Origin: Sphingobacterium prati
GTDB lineage: Bacteria; Bacteroidota; Bacteroidia; Sphingobacteriales; Sphingobacteriaceae
Assembly (NCBI RefSeq): GCF_013167215.1
Contig: NZ_JABJWY010000039.1
Coordinates: 1 to 64,000, forward strand
Direction: 5' to 3'
DNA: 64,000 bases
In this document: piece by piece, positions 27,043 to 36,133 of the stretch
Layout: each line of letters starts with the position of its first letter
Numbering within the stretch: the first letter of the stretch is position 1
The notes under the pieces: model-generated
Seen by the model: only the letters and a program-made list of their open reading frames with translations
What the model was told of the DNA's origin: nothing
Database searches by the model: none
Translations under genes and position numbers: made by a program

Positions 27043-28191
27043 ATGGGGTTATTTGATAAAATCAGAAATGAATTTATTGATATTATCGAGTGGGTCGATA
27101 ATAGTACGGATACCATCGTGTGGAAATTTCCGCGGTATCAGAATGAAATCAAAATGGGAGCGCAGCTTACCGTAAGGGAGGGGCAAGCGGCGGTATTTTT
27201 GAATGAGGGCGTCGTTGCAGATGTATTTCAGCCTGGCAGATACGAACTGACAACGCAGAACATGCCAATTATGACAACCATCCGTGGTTGGAAATATGGT
27301 TTCAACAGCCCATTTAAGGCTGATGTCTATTTTATTAACCTGCGTCAATTTGTGAATCAACGCTGGGGAACCAAAAACCCCATCATGTTACGTGATCCTG
27401 AATTTGGCCCGATACGACTTCGCGCCTTTGGAAATTTTTCCTTTCAGGTAAAGGATGTCCCTGTTTTTATGAAACAGTTGGTTGCAACGACTCCGGTATT
27501 CACCGTCGACGATATTACAGAGCAATTACGCAATATTGCGGTTTCCAGAGGCATGGATGCCATCGCAGAATCTAAAATTCCAGCTTTGGACTTAGCTTCG
27601 AACTATGATGAAGTTTCTGCATTGATCCAACAAAAAATAGCTGGGGACTTTGAGGAGATTGGGTTAAGCCTGACTAAATTTTTGATTGAGAATATCTCAT
27701 TTCCAGAGGAGGTTGAAAAAGCATTGGATAAACGCAGTAGTATGGGGGTGGTTGGGAACCTTGGTGCTTATGCACAGTTTCAAGCTGCCAATTCCATGGA
27801 AAAAGCGGCGGAAAACCCGAGCAGTGGTGGTATTGTTGGCGCTGGTTTTGGCGCCGGTTTGGGAGCAGGAATGGTTGGACAGATGGGGAATGTGTTTCAG
27901 CAAAATAGTTTTGATGGTAATAATCCTACTGGTGCGGCTGACGCAGGCGCTAGAGCAGGAGCGGTTGGACCACCGCCGTTACCCAAGGCAGTTGCTTATT
28001 ACTTGGCTTTAAAAGGAAAACAAGAAGGACCATTCGATCAGGAACAATTACGTGGTTTGCTTGAGGAGGGTACACTCAGGGCTTCAACTTTAGTTTGGAA
28101 AGAAGGGCTTGATAACTGGACCGAGGCTGATAAAATTATTGAATTGAAGGATTTGTTTTCGCAGACCCCACCACCAATTCCTGGAGTTTAG
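27043..28191 (+). CDS. SPFH-domain protein with C-terminal GYF_2 domain (YdjI-like)
   Basis: This 382-residue protein belongs to the YdjI-type branch of SPFH (band-7/flotillin-like) proteins, earlier called virion core protein. The SPFH core spans about 30-235 (QLTVREGQAAVFLNEGVVAD, FGNFSFQVKD). A Gly/Ala-rich linker (about 260-310) leads to a GYF_2 domain at about 318-365 (YYLALKGKQEGPFDQEQLRG, LVWKEGLDNWTEAD), which in other proteins binds proline-rich peptides. No transmembrane helix is evident, so it probably coats the membrane. It is followed after 22 nt by a zinc-ribbon membrane protein, the same partnership as YdjI-YdjG of Bacillus subtilis, where it recruits PspA to stressed membranes. 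PspA itself is not here. Confidence 0.83.
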   Translation: MGLFDKIRNEFIDIIEWVDNSTDTIVWKFPRYQNEIKMGAQLTVREGQAAVFLNEGVVADVFQPGRYELTTQNMPIMTTIRGWKYGFNSPFKADVYFINLRQFVNQRWGTKNPIMLRDPEFGPIRLRAFGNFSFQVKDVPVFMKQLVATTPVFTVDDITEQLRNIAVSRGMDAIAESKIPALDLASNYDEVSALIQQKIAGDFEEIGLSLTKFLIENISFPEEVEKALDKRSSMGVVGNLGAYAQFQAANSMEKAAENPSSGGIVGAGFGAGLGAGMVGQMGNVFQQNSFDGNNPTGAADAGARAGAVGPPPLPKAVAYYLALKGKQEGPFDQEQLRGLLEEGTLRASTLVWKEGLDNWTEADKIIELKDLFSQTPPPIPGV

Positions 28192-28213
28192 CGATCTAAG
28201 TGCTATCACGCGT

Positions 28214-29323
28214 ATGAGTTTTGAAGAGAAGACCTCCGAAATAGATAGGGGGTTAAAATGCCAAGGTTGCGGTGCTGTATTGACTTATCAGCCCGGGACT
28301 TCCTATCTGGAATGTTTGTATTGTGGTACTAAGAACGAAATTACGGACAACCTGGCGGTAGGGGGTGAGATTGAAGCAACGGATTATAAAGTGTTTGGAG
28401 AAGCGATGGAAGGCGTAGCAGATGAACGGTACAGTTATCTGACAGAGGTCGTTCACTGTAGTAATTGTGGGGCGAATTCGAGGTTGAATCCACATGTTAC
28501 AGCAGCTGTATGTGCCTTTTGTGCATCACCATTGGTTATTGACCATCAACAAAGGCGCATCGTTAAACCTCATGGGCTTGTGCCTTTTACGGTAGATTAT
28601 AAACAGGCCTTTGGTTTATTAACACAATGGGCTGGAAAAGTCTGGTTTGCGCCCAATGATTTTAAAAGGATCTTCAATTCACGGAATGATCGCTTGAAAG
28701 GTGTATACATCCCATTTTGGTCATATGATTCGGATGTACATTCTTCTTACGAGGGATCCCGTGGGGAATACTATTATGTGACACGGACACGACGTAATTC
28801 TGACGGTGAAACAGAGGAATATGAAGAGCGCCGCACGAACTGGTATCCTGCTTCGGGAACGATATACAGCCAATTTAGAGATATCGTTATCTCTGGATCG
28901 ACCTCGCTGCCCGAAAAATTTTCGGATAAAATAGGCCCCTGGAACTTGAGTTATCTGAAGCCATTCAACGAGCAGTATCTGAGTGGTTTTATTGCGGAGA
29001 CATTTAGTATCGACCATATTGTGGCAGCCCGGACTGCACGAGCGATTATGGACCGCGAAATTGAACGACAGGTCGAAAATGATATCGGCGGAGATACCCA
29101 GGATATTGATACTATTGATAGTGATTTTAAGTCGATCAAATTGAAGTATATCTTGTTACCTGTGTGGTTGTCGGCTTATCAGTATAAGGGCAAGAGCTAC
29201 CAGATCATGGTCAATGCTTTCAATGGGAAGGTGTACGGACAGCGGCCTTATAGCTTTTGGAAAATTGTTTTTTTGGTGCTGTTGATCCTTATTGTGTGTT
29301 ATCTGTTGAGCTTTATGGGTTAA
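28214..29323 (+). CDS. Double zinc-ribbon membrane protein (YdjG-like)
   Basis: This 369-residue protein opens with two CxxC...CxxC ribbons: Cys16/19 with Cys34/37, and Cys82/85 with Cys100/103. The first resembles a TFIIB-type or zinc-ribbon fold. A mixed domain follows (about 110-340), including a Tyr/Arg-rich stretch (REYYYVTRTRR-type) and the conserved YIPFWSYD. A single C-terminal transmembrane helix lies at about 346-366, making it a tail-anchored membrane protein. Database labels such as primosomal protein N' for this family are misleading because no helicase motif is present. It partners the SPFH gene 22 nt upstream. Confidence 0.78.
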   Translation: MSFEEKTSEIDRGLKCQGCGAVLTYQPGTSYLECLYCGTKNEITDNLAVGGEIEATDYKVFGEAMEGVADERYSYLTEVVHCSNCGANSRLNPHVTAAVCAFCASPLVIDHQQRRIVKPHGLVPFTVDYKQAFGLLTQWAGKVWFAPNDFKRIFNSRNDRLKGVYIPFWSYDSDVHSSYEGSRGEYYYVTRTRRNSDGETEEYEERRTNWYPASGTIYSQFRDIVISGSTSLPEKFSDKIGPWNLSYLKPFNEQYLSGFIAETFSIDHIVAARTARAIMDREIERQVENDIGGDTQDIDTIDSDFKSIKLKYILLPVWLSAYQYKGKSYQIMVNAFNGKVYGQRPYSFWKIVFLVLLILIVCYLLSFMG

Positions 29324-29343
29324 TAATAGCTGCAAAGACACTA

Positions 29344-29380
29344 AAAAAAGAGCTGTACTTTTTAGGTACAGCTCTTTTTT
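29344..29380. terminator. Bidirectional intrinsic terminator
   Basis: AAAAAAGAGCTGTAC pairs with GTACAGCTCTTTTTT around a 7-nt loop. It separates the SPFH/zinc-ribbon unit from the convergent three-gene operon. Confidence 0.87.
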
Positions 29381-29396
29381 ATTGCTGTAAGATGTT

Positions 29397-30389
29397 TTAT
29401 TTATTCAATGAAAGCAAGAAGCCAATTGTAAAGTTTGCATCCCAATCGAATACGAAAGTATCGCAGTTAGTTGCATCTTTAAGCGCTTTGTAGATGTTGA
29501 CACCGCTTTTTGTTTTTATTTTGTCCGCTTTATAAGAAGTAGGATCGTTTAATACAGTGAATCGTTCTTCTCCTTGACGTGTTTCCGATGCCAGTTCGAA
29601 AGGAACGCCACCAATAATAAAACAAACTTCTCTTTTTGAGGACGGTATTTTCTCACCTATTTTTTTTACTTCCGCATAGACCGTGTCATCCTTTAAATCT
29701 TTTTCGTAATACTTGGCACCTGGTGCTTCCACAGACTTGGTGTCGCCATCAATCCAAGAAATTTTGGTGTTTCCAGAACCAATATCTACAACAAAGGAGT
29801 TTTCTTCATAAGCTTTTGGAAGAACGGATTTAAGTGCTAATTTCCCCTCTTGTTCGGCTGTAACCAAGTTAACAACAAATCCCATCTTTCTAAGTTCTGA
29901 ACTGATAACAGTTGTTTTAGGTTCTTTTTGCGCGCCAGAACTGATCACGAAATGGATGTTTTTGGATTTCACGCCTTTATCCAGCATCATGCCGATATAA
30001 TCTTTTAGTCCTTTACGGATATCTTCGGTGGTGGCCAGACCTTCGTAAGCAAAGGATTTTCCAAAATCTTTGGAAATAATTTCCCAACGGTTTTCTTTGT
30101 CCATATTGACGACAAAGGAATTGAAACCAGAAGCGCCAACTTCTACAACCCCTTTGTACTCACCATCAACTGGTTTTTCCGGTTGATAGCTGAATGAACG
30201 TGCGCTTTCTGATCCCGAAGTTGTTGTGCTGGGGGCGTTGATATTGGTTGAGTCTGATTTATTGATAGTTGGATTTGCGTCGAATTTGCCTGACTGCATC
30301 GCCCAATAACCAATAGCAAGGATAGGTAATGCGATAATAATTGCTTTGATAGGCCATCTTAATCTGGCCCATGTCGATTTCTCTTCCAT
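29397..30389 (-). CDS. Membrane-anchored Ppx/GppA-like (actin-fold) protein
   Basis: This 330-residue protein has one hydrophobic segment at about 14-31 behind a basic N-terminus (STWARLRWPIK), then a Ser/Thr/Asn-rich linker. The rest resembles the Ppx/GppA branch of the actin/sugar-kinase fold. EVGASGFNSFVV (83-94) corresponds to the first phosphate loop, VTAEQEGKLALKSVL (176-190) to the ISGEEEA region, and VVDIGSGNTKISWIDG (200-215) to the second phosphate loop. The usual first-loop Asp is Glu here. By the positive-inside rule the catalytic domain would be periplasmic, where ATP is absent. It is the last gene of a three-gene minus-strand operon with two coiled-coil proteins; the function is not known to me. 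Confidence 0.6.
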   Translation of the reverse strand: MEEKSTWARLRWPIKAIIIALPILAIGYWAMQSGKFDANPTINKSDSTNINAPSTTTSGSESARSFSYQPEKPVDGEYKGVVEVGASGFNSFVVNMDKENRWEIISKDFGKSFAYEGLATTEDIRKGLKDYIGMMLDKGVKSKNIHFVISSGAQKEPKTTVISSELRKMGFVVNLVTAEQEGKLALKSVLPKAYEENSFVVDIGSGNTKISWIDGDTKSVEAPGAKYYEKDLKDDTVYAEVKKIGEKIPSSKREVCFIIGGVPFELASETRQGEERFTVLNDPTSYKADKIKTKSGVNIYKALKDATNCDTFVFDWDANFTIGFLLSLNK

Positions 30390-30421
30390 AATTTTGAATA
30401 ATATGATATTGTTTTGATTAA

Positions 30422-31531
30422 TTAATCGAGTAGTGTAAAGCCTTTGTCTACTTTTTCATCGGGTTTGAGTTCGTAACTGGCGTCAGCCATTTGAGTGACG
30501 TTGAGTACTTTTAAGTTACGTTCATCGACCTTACGGATAAATTCTTCAAGTTCACTCTGTGAAGGGGCGCCACCGACGGTAATATTATTATTCTGATCCA
30601 AGAAATCCAAGTTGGATCGAATAGATGCTATATTTTGGCTAATAGCACCTGTAGCCGCATTCATCGCTTCTTGAAAAGCCCAGCCATCTTTAATATTAAA
30701 TACATCGGCAAGCCCATCCGTCGCATTTTTCATTTTTTGCGTAGCTTCTAGCTTTTTCGAAATGATAGAGATGCTGCTATCCAGTGTACTTACATAGATG
30801 CGTGCTGCGCTTTCATTGTCTTTGAGGACTTCCAGTACTTTTGCAAACTGGTTGGCATATTGCACGTAGCTACGCGCATTTTGTTCCTCTGATTCTCCTT
30901 CTTTGCCCAGTAAGAATGCTTTGGTACGTGTTTCCTTGGCATCTCTTGCATAAGCATTCGCCTTCTCTGCATTATTTCTGCTCGCTTCTTCTTTTGATTT
31001 TTCATCAAGATTGGCTGCTTCTGCTGTAAATCTTTTCGCATAGCTGTACTTTTCTTCGGCAGTCTTCTGGGCTGTTTCGCCGCTTTGAATCATGTCGATA
31101 CGTACACCGTCCACATTACTGATTTTCTCTTTTACACGTTTTAAGGTGTCTTTGGCATCCCGAGACAATAATTGTAATGTTTCGATCGGATTGTTTCTAA
31201 TAATAGATTTCTCACCTTTGAAAAGTAGTACCGTGCCCAAACGATGCAATAAGGCGATAATTTTGGGCGCTAAAAGTAATAAGGTAATTAGGATAATACT
31301 GAAAATCACAAATAAAATACTCTTTCCTGCATATTCGAGCATAACGGGAAGGTATTTGAAAAAAGCAAATGCTCCACCCAACAAAAGTGCCCAAAAGAAA
31401 ATGGTAGAAGCCGTTTTTTTAGCTTCGGGAGTCTTTAATTGTGCAGGTAAATGATCCCCCAACACTTGAAATATGGGGAGTTGCGTCTTTATTTCAGCGG
31501 GAATATTGATGTATTGATCTTTTCTTTCCAT
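30422..31531 (-). CDS. Two-helix membrane protein with long coiled-coil domain
   Basis: I do not recognise a named family for this 369-residue protein. Two hydrophobic segments lie at about 42-62 and 70-89. From about 110 to 340 it is strongly helical and charged, with heptad-like Ala/Glu/Lys-rich stretches (EKYSYAKRFTAEAANLDEKS, EEASRNNAEKANAYARDAKE). This resembles PspA/ESCRT-III-like or TelA-like coiled-coil proteins in composition only. The C-terminal 30 residues are non-helical. It is the middle gene of the operon, 8 nt after the upstream coiled-coil gene and 32 nt before the Ppx-like gene. A scaffold role at the membrane is an inference. Confidence 0.55.
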   Translation of the reverse strand: MERKDQYINIPAEIKTQLPIFQVLGDHLPAQLKTPEAKKTASTIFFWALLLGGAFAFFKYLPVMLEYAGKSILFVIFSIILITLLLLAPKIIALLHRLGTVLLFKGEKSIIRNNPIETLQLLSRDAKDTLKRVKEKISNVDGVRIDMIQSGETAQKTAEEKYSYAKRFTAEAANLDEKSKEEASRNNAEKANAYARDAKETRTKAFLLGKEGESEEQNARSYVQYANQFAKVLEVLKDNESAARIYVSTLDSSISIISKKLEATQKMKNATDGLADVFNIKDGWAFQEAMNAATGAISQNIASIRSNLDFLDQNNNITVGGAPSQSELEEFIRKVDERNLKVLNVTQMADASYELKPDEKVDKGFTLLD

Positions 31532-31539
31532 TGATTTAG

Positions 31540-32274
31540 TTATGTGATTGATTGATTAATCATGTGCAAAGCGTTGTGTATTTCGGTGATAACCTCATCA
31601 ACAGCGGCATTGCCTATGGCTATTTTTTGATCGATTTCTTTAATTTTTGGTTCGTACTTTTCATTAATTTGCCCCAATGCGCCTTGCTTTTTCTGGAGGT
31701 CAATCTGCAATTTGGAAATGTTTTCTGTTATTGCTTTGATTTCACTGTTTAAATTGGCAATTTCCAACGTTCGTTCCTGTTCAGCCCTTCTCTTTTCATC
31801 TTTCTTCTGTTCTGATTCTTTGGCAATGGTATCTTTTAGTTTGTTAGCATAATTTGTGCCAGTTGCAATAAGTTTTTCCTTTGATAATGAACTATCGACA
31901 AATTTGAGAGAAGTATACGCGGCTTTTAGTGTGTGTTCTTCTACTTTTCCCATTGCGGCAGCAGCATTCCACACTTCAAAAAAATCGACTCCTTGTTCGT
32001 TTAATTTTTCAAGAATGGCATAGACTTTCAATTTCATTTCTTTGAGATCTGTGCTGCCGTCATTAGCCGTAATTGGAATAGGAGGCGGTGTTTTACTTGT
32101 TGCTATTGGCTGCTGTACAGACGTATATGTTGGTGTGGAGGAGTTTAATTTTTCTTTTGTCGGTGCGGGTGGAGCCGAAGGTTGGGCGCTGGGAGCTGCC
32201 TGCTCATCTTCGAAAATTAATTTTTTAAGACTATTTAATATTCCCGAACTTCTTTTGTTTTCGTCGTTACTCAT
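31540..32274 (-). CDS. Coiled-coil protein with proline-rich linker, first gene of the operon
   Basis: This 244-residue protein has a short basic N-terminus (SGILNSLKKLIFED), a Pro/Ser/Ala-rich linker at about 25-70 and a helical segment at about 75-130. A long coiled coil follows at about 140-225 (EKRRAEQERTLEIANLNSEI and onward). No membrane helix or catalytic motif is visible. The Pro-rich linker contains PPPIPI, similar to the PPPLP and TPPPIPG stretches of the neighbouring SPFH protein, and is the kind of sequence a GYF domain can bind. An interaction with that GYF_2 domain is speculative. I do not recognise a family. Confidence 0.55.
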   Translation of the reverse strand: MSNDENKRSSGILNSLKKLIFEDEQAAPSAQPSAPPAPTKEKLNSSTPTYTSVQQPIATSKTPPPIPITANDGSTDLKEMKLKVYAILEKLNEQGVDFFEVWNAAAAMGKVEEHTLKAAYTSLKFVDSSLSKEKLIATGTNYANKLKDTIAKESEQKKDEKRRAEQERTLEIANLNSEIKAITENISKLQIDLQKKQGALGQINEKYEPKIKEIDQKIAIGNAAVDEVITEIHNALHMINQSIT

Positions 32275-32412
32275 AATTGACAGTTTATTATACTATACTA
32301 AAATAGTAAAAATTAGGATTGTAGCGGCTAAAATTATTGGATCATATCATCATCAAATTAAATAATGGTCAAAACGAGGACATAAATGATTATGGGGGAC
32401 ACTGCAGTAAGG

Positions 32413-32469
32413 AAGACTTCGGTCTTTATAAATGACAAAGATTTCCAATCGTGAATTGGAAATCTTTGT
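32413..32469 (-). other. Two hairpins in the 3' region of the cupin gene
   Basis: A 15-bp stem (ACAAAGATTTCCAAT-type arms, 32435-32469) is followed on the minus strand by a small AAGAC/GTCTT hairpin (32413-32426) with a CGAA loop. Neither has a good U-tract. They may still stabilise or weakly terminate the cupin transcript. Confidence 0.4.
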
Positions 32470-32490
32470 GAAAATAGCGGGAAGAAATGC

Positions 32491-32988
32491 TTATCTTCCA
32501 AAGTCGTCTTGAACACGAACAATATCGTCCTCATCTGAGGGGTTGTTCGCATCGGTATGTTGCCAAATCTCAGCTAAAATACCGAAACCATCCAAGCCGA
32601 TGAGGCGATGACGTTGCCCCTGGCGTAATCTGATTGTTTCACCTTCTTTTAATGTTGATACCACAGACTCTTCATCTGTGTCAGAAACCATTACTCCGAC
32701 ATTGCCCTGAATAACGCGCCAGATTTCAGCACGGCGGTGGTGATACTGCCAGGAAAGTCTTTTGTCTGGAGCGACGATCAGAATTTTTGGACTTAATTTT
32801 CCTGATATTTTTAATTCCTGAACGTCTAATCCTCCGAAATACTCATTAGCGAACTCCTGTGCTTGCGATTCGTCGATGACAAAAAAGCCACCCCAAGGGC
32901 GCGCTGCATCCGATTTCTCAATATTGAATCCTTTGGATGTCAACATTTCTTGCACTTTCTCAAATAATGCGGTTTTATCTATAGCCAT
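32491..32988 (-). CDS. Mannose-6-phosphate isomerase type II-like cupin
   Basis: This 165-residue protein is a single cupin domain like the C-terminal part of bifunctional mannose-1-phosphate guanylyltransferase/isomerase or WbuC-type cupins. It carries RPWGGFFVID near residue 25 and a cupin core of LSWQYHHRRAEIWRVIQGNV (about 76-95), with the two His and Glu that bind metal. The second cupin motif is GQRHRLIGLDGFGILAEIWQ (about 126-145). It should act on sugar phosphates or nucleotide sugars, but the substrate is uncertain and no sugar operon surrounds it. It is divergent from the helicase gene. Confidence 0.72.
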   Translation of the reverse strand: MAIDKTALFEKVQEMLTSKGFNIEKSDAARPWGGFFVIDESQAQEFANEYFGGLDVQELKISGKLSPKILIVAPDKRLSWQYHHRRAEIWRVIQGNVGVMVSDTDEESVVSTLKEGETIRLRQGQRHRLIGLDGFGILAEIWQHTDANNPSDEDDIVRVQDDFGR

Positions 32989-33187
32989 GTTATAAAATTT
33001 CTAAAAATTTATTGATCATTAATTCAGCAGCTAAATATAGAAAAAAATCATTAATGTTTTTAGTTAACCGTTTTAGCTTTGATAAAATCGTTAAGCAAAA
33101 TGCTTTTTTTATAAAATATGCCAGCAAGGGGTAGGGCATGTTTTCAAAATGAAATACTTAGTTTTGTGGTCAATCTAATTTCGGGAT

Positions 33188-35413
33188 ATGTCAAACTTTC
33201 AAGTCGATCGAGAAAATACAGCATTTATGCAGGCTGTTGCATTTGTTAACCAAACCAACCAGAATGTATTTATTACGGGAAAGGCAGGTACTGGAAAGAC
33301 AACTTTCTTGAAGTATATTCGTGAACATAGCTATAAAAAAATGGCTATTACTGCGCCCACAGGGGTAGCTGCCATGAATGCGGGCGGTACAACTTTGCAC
33401 TCCTTATTTTGGCTTCCTTTTGGAACTTTTGTGGAGGATTATGAGTTACGTTGGGATGAGCAGGATAGTCATATTTATAACAAATCCCGTCTCTTTAGTA
33501 CAATAAAATTGACGAAGCAGCGTCGTGCAATCCTGCAGGAACTCGAGCTATTGATTATTGATGAGGTTTCGATGGTACGGGCGGATACATTAGATGCGAT
33601 TAACGTGATATTGCAGTCCGTTCGCCGTGATATGCGTCCTTTTGGTGGTTTACAGGTGCTATTTATCGGAGATTTATATCAATTGCCCCCAGTGGTTAAA
33701 GATGCGGAATGGAACATTCTTCGGGACCATTATTCTTCTGTATTTTTTTTTAATGCAAAAATCTTACGGGATAACCCCTTGGTGATGTTGGAGCTCAATA
33801 AGATATATCGTCAACAGGATGAAGGCTTTATTTCGATCTTAAATGCGATACGGAATAATGAATGCACCAGTGAAATGTTAGCAACCTTAAATGGATATTA
33901 CCAGCAGGATTTTGTCCCAAAAGAAGAAGAGCAATATATAACCCTGACATCTCATAATCGGAATGCCGATGAGATCAACAGTGCAAAATTAGCATCGCTA
34001 TCCGGTAAGATGCTGAACTTAAAAGCTGTTGTAAAAGATGACTTTGCACAAGGGTCTTATCCTGCCGAGGAAACATTGTCACTGAAAATAGGCGCTCAGG
34101 TGATGTTTATCCGAAATGATTCAGGTGATGAGCGGAAATATTATAATGGTAAAATTGGCACGGTAAAAGATATAGATACTGTGCAAGGGACCGTATCGGT
34201 TACTTTTCCAGACGGTTCTGAAGAGGTGACGGTAAAAAGGGAGACCTGGGAAAATATCCGTTACAACTATGATAAGGGACAAGATCAGATCAAAGAGGAA
34301 GTCTTAGGTACATTTTCTCAGTTTCCACTCCGTTTAGCCTGGGCAATTACGATCCATAAGAGCCAGGGGCTGACTTTCCAGAAGGCAATCATTGATGCGG
34401 GGACATCATTTGCAGCTGGACAGGTTTATGTGGCTTTGAGCCGTTTGACGAGCCTAGAGGGACTAGTGCTCAAATCGATTATTCCATCCTATGCCATCCG
34501 GACAGATTATCAGGTGGTGGAGTTTGCACAACGTGCAAGTTTACAGTCTAATATTAATGAAATTTTAGAACAATGCCAACGAAATTATCTAGGGCAAATC
34601 CTGATGAATGGATTCCGTTGGGATGGGTTGTTAGCAGTGACAGCAGAACTCCTGAAGTCACTTGAAGAGCGTAATATCGATGGAAAGGAACAAGCAGTTC
34701 AATTCTTCCAACAATTGGTTGGACAGCTTCAGACACAGGAAAAGGTAGCGCATAAATTTATTATTGTCCTTTATGACCTTCTGCGGGATAAAGATGCAAT
34801 AGATTATAATCTGATTTGCGAACGCTCAACCGCGGCGGTGAATTGGTTTTTGCCAAAGATGGATAAAGATCTTATTGAAGCCTTGACAAAACACATTGAA
34901 GAATACCAGATTCGAAAGCGGACGAAGAAATATATTGATGAGTTGAAAGCCGTACTGCTGGATTACAAACGTAAGCGTGAGCAATTGCAACATTGCCTAA
35001 TCATCGCCGAAACGTTATCCAAAAGAGAAGATTTTCAAACAGCGATGCTTGATGTAGCTGCGCAGGTCAAAACAAAAGAAAAAGAGGAATTGGCCGCGCA
35101 AAGTGTTGATGAAGAAGGGGCTAAGAAATTGGATACGAAGGATATTTCTTTAGAAATGTTTAAAGAAGGAATGAGTATTTCGGACATAGCAGGTAAGCGC
35201 GGGATGGTTGCCGGTACAATTTACGGACATCTTATTAACTTTGTAGGGACAGAGGTTGAGGCAACCGAATTGATCGATCAAGAGAAGCTTGATCGAATCC
35301 TTGCGGTAATTCGGGCAAATCCAGACAAATCATCTTCCGAGCTTAAGATGTTGTTAGGAGCAGATGTAGATTATCCAGATATTAAAATTGGACAAAAAGT
35401 TTTAGGACTATAG
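33188..35413 (+). CDS. PIF1/RecD-like superfamily 1 helicase with C-terminal HTH_40 domain
   Basis: This 741-residue ATP-dependent DNA helicase has Walker A VFITGKAGTGKTTFLKYI (about 26-43), the MAITAPTGVAAMNAGG motif Ia and motif II LIIDEVSMVRADTL. The C-terminal helicase lobe includes LRLAWAITIHKSQGLTFQKA and QVYVALSRLTSLEGLVL, the PIF1/RecD signature. The last ~90 residues (LEMFKEGMSISDIAGKRGM and onward) form a helix-turn-helix of the HTH_40 type also found at the end of RecQ-like helicases. In the family, PIF1 proteins unwind G-quadruplexes and R-loops. This fusion is widespread in Bacteroidota. Confidence 0.88.
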   Translation: MSNFQVDRENTAFMQAVAFVNQTNQNVFITGKAGTGKTTFLKYIREHSYKKMAITAPTGVAAMNAGGTTLHSLFWLPFGTFVEDYELRWDEQDSHIYNKSRLFSTIKLTKQRRAILQELELLIIDEVSMVRADTLDAINVILQSVRRDMRPFGGLQVLFIGDLYQLPPVVKDAEWNILRDHYSSVFFFNAKILRDNPLVMLELNKIYRQQDEGFISILNAIRNNECTSEMLATLNGYYQQDFVPKEEEQYITLTSHNRNADEINSAKLASLSGKMLNLKAVVKDDFAQGSYPAEETLSLKIGAQVMFIRNDSGDERKYYNGKIGTVKDIDTVQGTVSVTFPDGSEEVTVKRETWENIRYNYDKGQDQIKEEVLGTFSQFPLRLAWAITIHKSQGLTFQKAIIDAGTSFAAGQVYVALSRLTSLEGLVLKSIIPSYAIRTDYQVVEFAQRASLQSNINEILEQCQRNYLGQILMNGFRWDGLLAVTAELLKSLEERNIDGKEQAVQFFQQLVGQLQTQEKVAHKFIIVLYDLLRDKDAIDYNLICERSTAAVNWFLPKMDKDLIEALTKHIEEYQIRKRTKKYIDELKAVLLDYKRKREQLQHCLIIAETLSKREDFQTAMLDVAAQVKTKEKEELAAQSVDEEGAKKLDTKDISLEMFKEGMSISDIAGKRGMVAGTIYGHLINFVGTEVEATELIDQEKLDRILAVIRANPDKSSSELKMLLGADVDYPDIKIGQKVLGL

Positions 35414-35433
35414 GGGATAAGGATTTATGATGT

Positions 35434-35441
35434 ATATTTGT
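35434..35441 (+). promoter_or_regulatory. -7 promoter element of the ATP synthase leader genes
   Basis: TATATTTG matches TAnnTTTG, 21 nt before the TTG start at 35463. It supports initiation at the non-ATG codon. Confidence 0.55.
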
Positions 35442-35462
35442 CCACCTTTTATTATAAGCTAA

Positions 35463-35690
35463 TTGAAAGAGGAGAAAACCAATAAAAAAATTAACAAATG
35501 GATTGTTTTTACTTCCATGCCGATTCAGATGGGTGTGACAATCTATCTATTTTACTGGGTCGGCACTTGGTTAGATAATAAATATGCGATTGCGGGTGAA
35601 TGGGGGATGAAGGGATTGACACTATTGGGGGTGGTTGTATCTTTGTATCAGTTTATCAGGCAGGCAAATCAAATTAATAAGAATGAATAG
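35463..35690 (+). CDS. AtpZ/AtpI-family small membrane protein
   Basis: This 75-residue protein has two hydrophobic segments (about 13-31 and 44-64, with PIQMGVTIYLFYWVGTWLDN) and matches the AtpZ/AtpI-like F0F1-ATPase assembly family. Members help assemble the c-ring or conduct magnesium. A stop codon immediately precedes the TTG at 35463, so TTG must be the start unless the protein begins at the internal Met 19, which would cut into the first helix. Its end overlaps the start of the next gene by 8 nt, indicating translational coupling. Confidence 0.75.
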   Translation: MKEEKTNKKINKWIVFTSMPIQMGVTIYLFYWVGTWLDNKYAIAGEWGMKGLTLLGVVVSLYQFIRQANQINKNE

Positions 35691-36081
35691 TTATTTGAAA
35701 AGCATACTCGTATTGCTGATCGTCTTTGTAGCAAGTTTTGCTGCACATTATTTAGTAATATCCGGTATGGACGTTGTGCAGTATTGGTCACAGACGAATT
35801 ACAGCCTGGTTGGAATGTATGCATTTGGATTTTGCTCCTCAATGTTGGTTGCGGTCTTGGTGTTTTTTGCAAACTGGTCCATGCCCGAGAAATTAGGAGT
35901 CATATTTCTTGGAGTGGTGCTCCTAAAGGCGATTGCGGGATATATTTATGTCAAGGATGGGTTAAAGACAATTGAAAACAATTTTATCGAATATAACTTT
36001 TTGGTTGTGTTTTTTATCTCGTTGTTTGTCGATGTATATATAGCTTTTAATGCTTTAAATCAAGTAGATAAAAAGGTTTAA
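35683..36081 (+). CDS. AtpI-like four-helix membrane protein
   Basis: This 132-residue protein has four hydrophobic segments (about 5-24, 40-62, 68-86, 100-120), the layout of ATP synthase subunit I-like proteins. I chose the ATG at 35683 (MNSYLKSILVLLIVF) because it overlaps the previous stop codon; the open frame extends 16 codons upstream into that gene. Position immediately upstream of atpB supports a role in F0 assembly. Sequence similarity to E. coli AtpI is too low to see by eye. Confidence 0.65.
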   Translation: MNSYLKSILVLLIVFVASFAAHYLVISGMDVVQYWSQTNYSLVGMYAFGFCSSMLVAVLVFFANWSMPEKLGVIFLGVVLLKAIAGYIYVKDGLKTIENNFIEYNFLVVFFISLFVDVYIAFNALNQVDKKV

Positions 36082-36133
36082 ACTATTTTTGGAAAAAGTT
36101 TAAACAAATGGTGATTTATGCCAAATAAAATTG

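Noticed and set aside
28214..29323. Primosomal protein N' (PriA-like helicase) label for the zinc-ribbon protein
   Set aside because: There is no Walker A/B or helicase motif; only zinc ribbons, a central domain and a tail anchor are visible.
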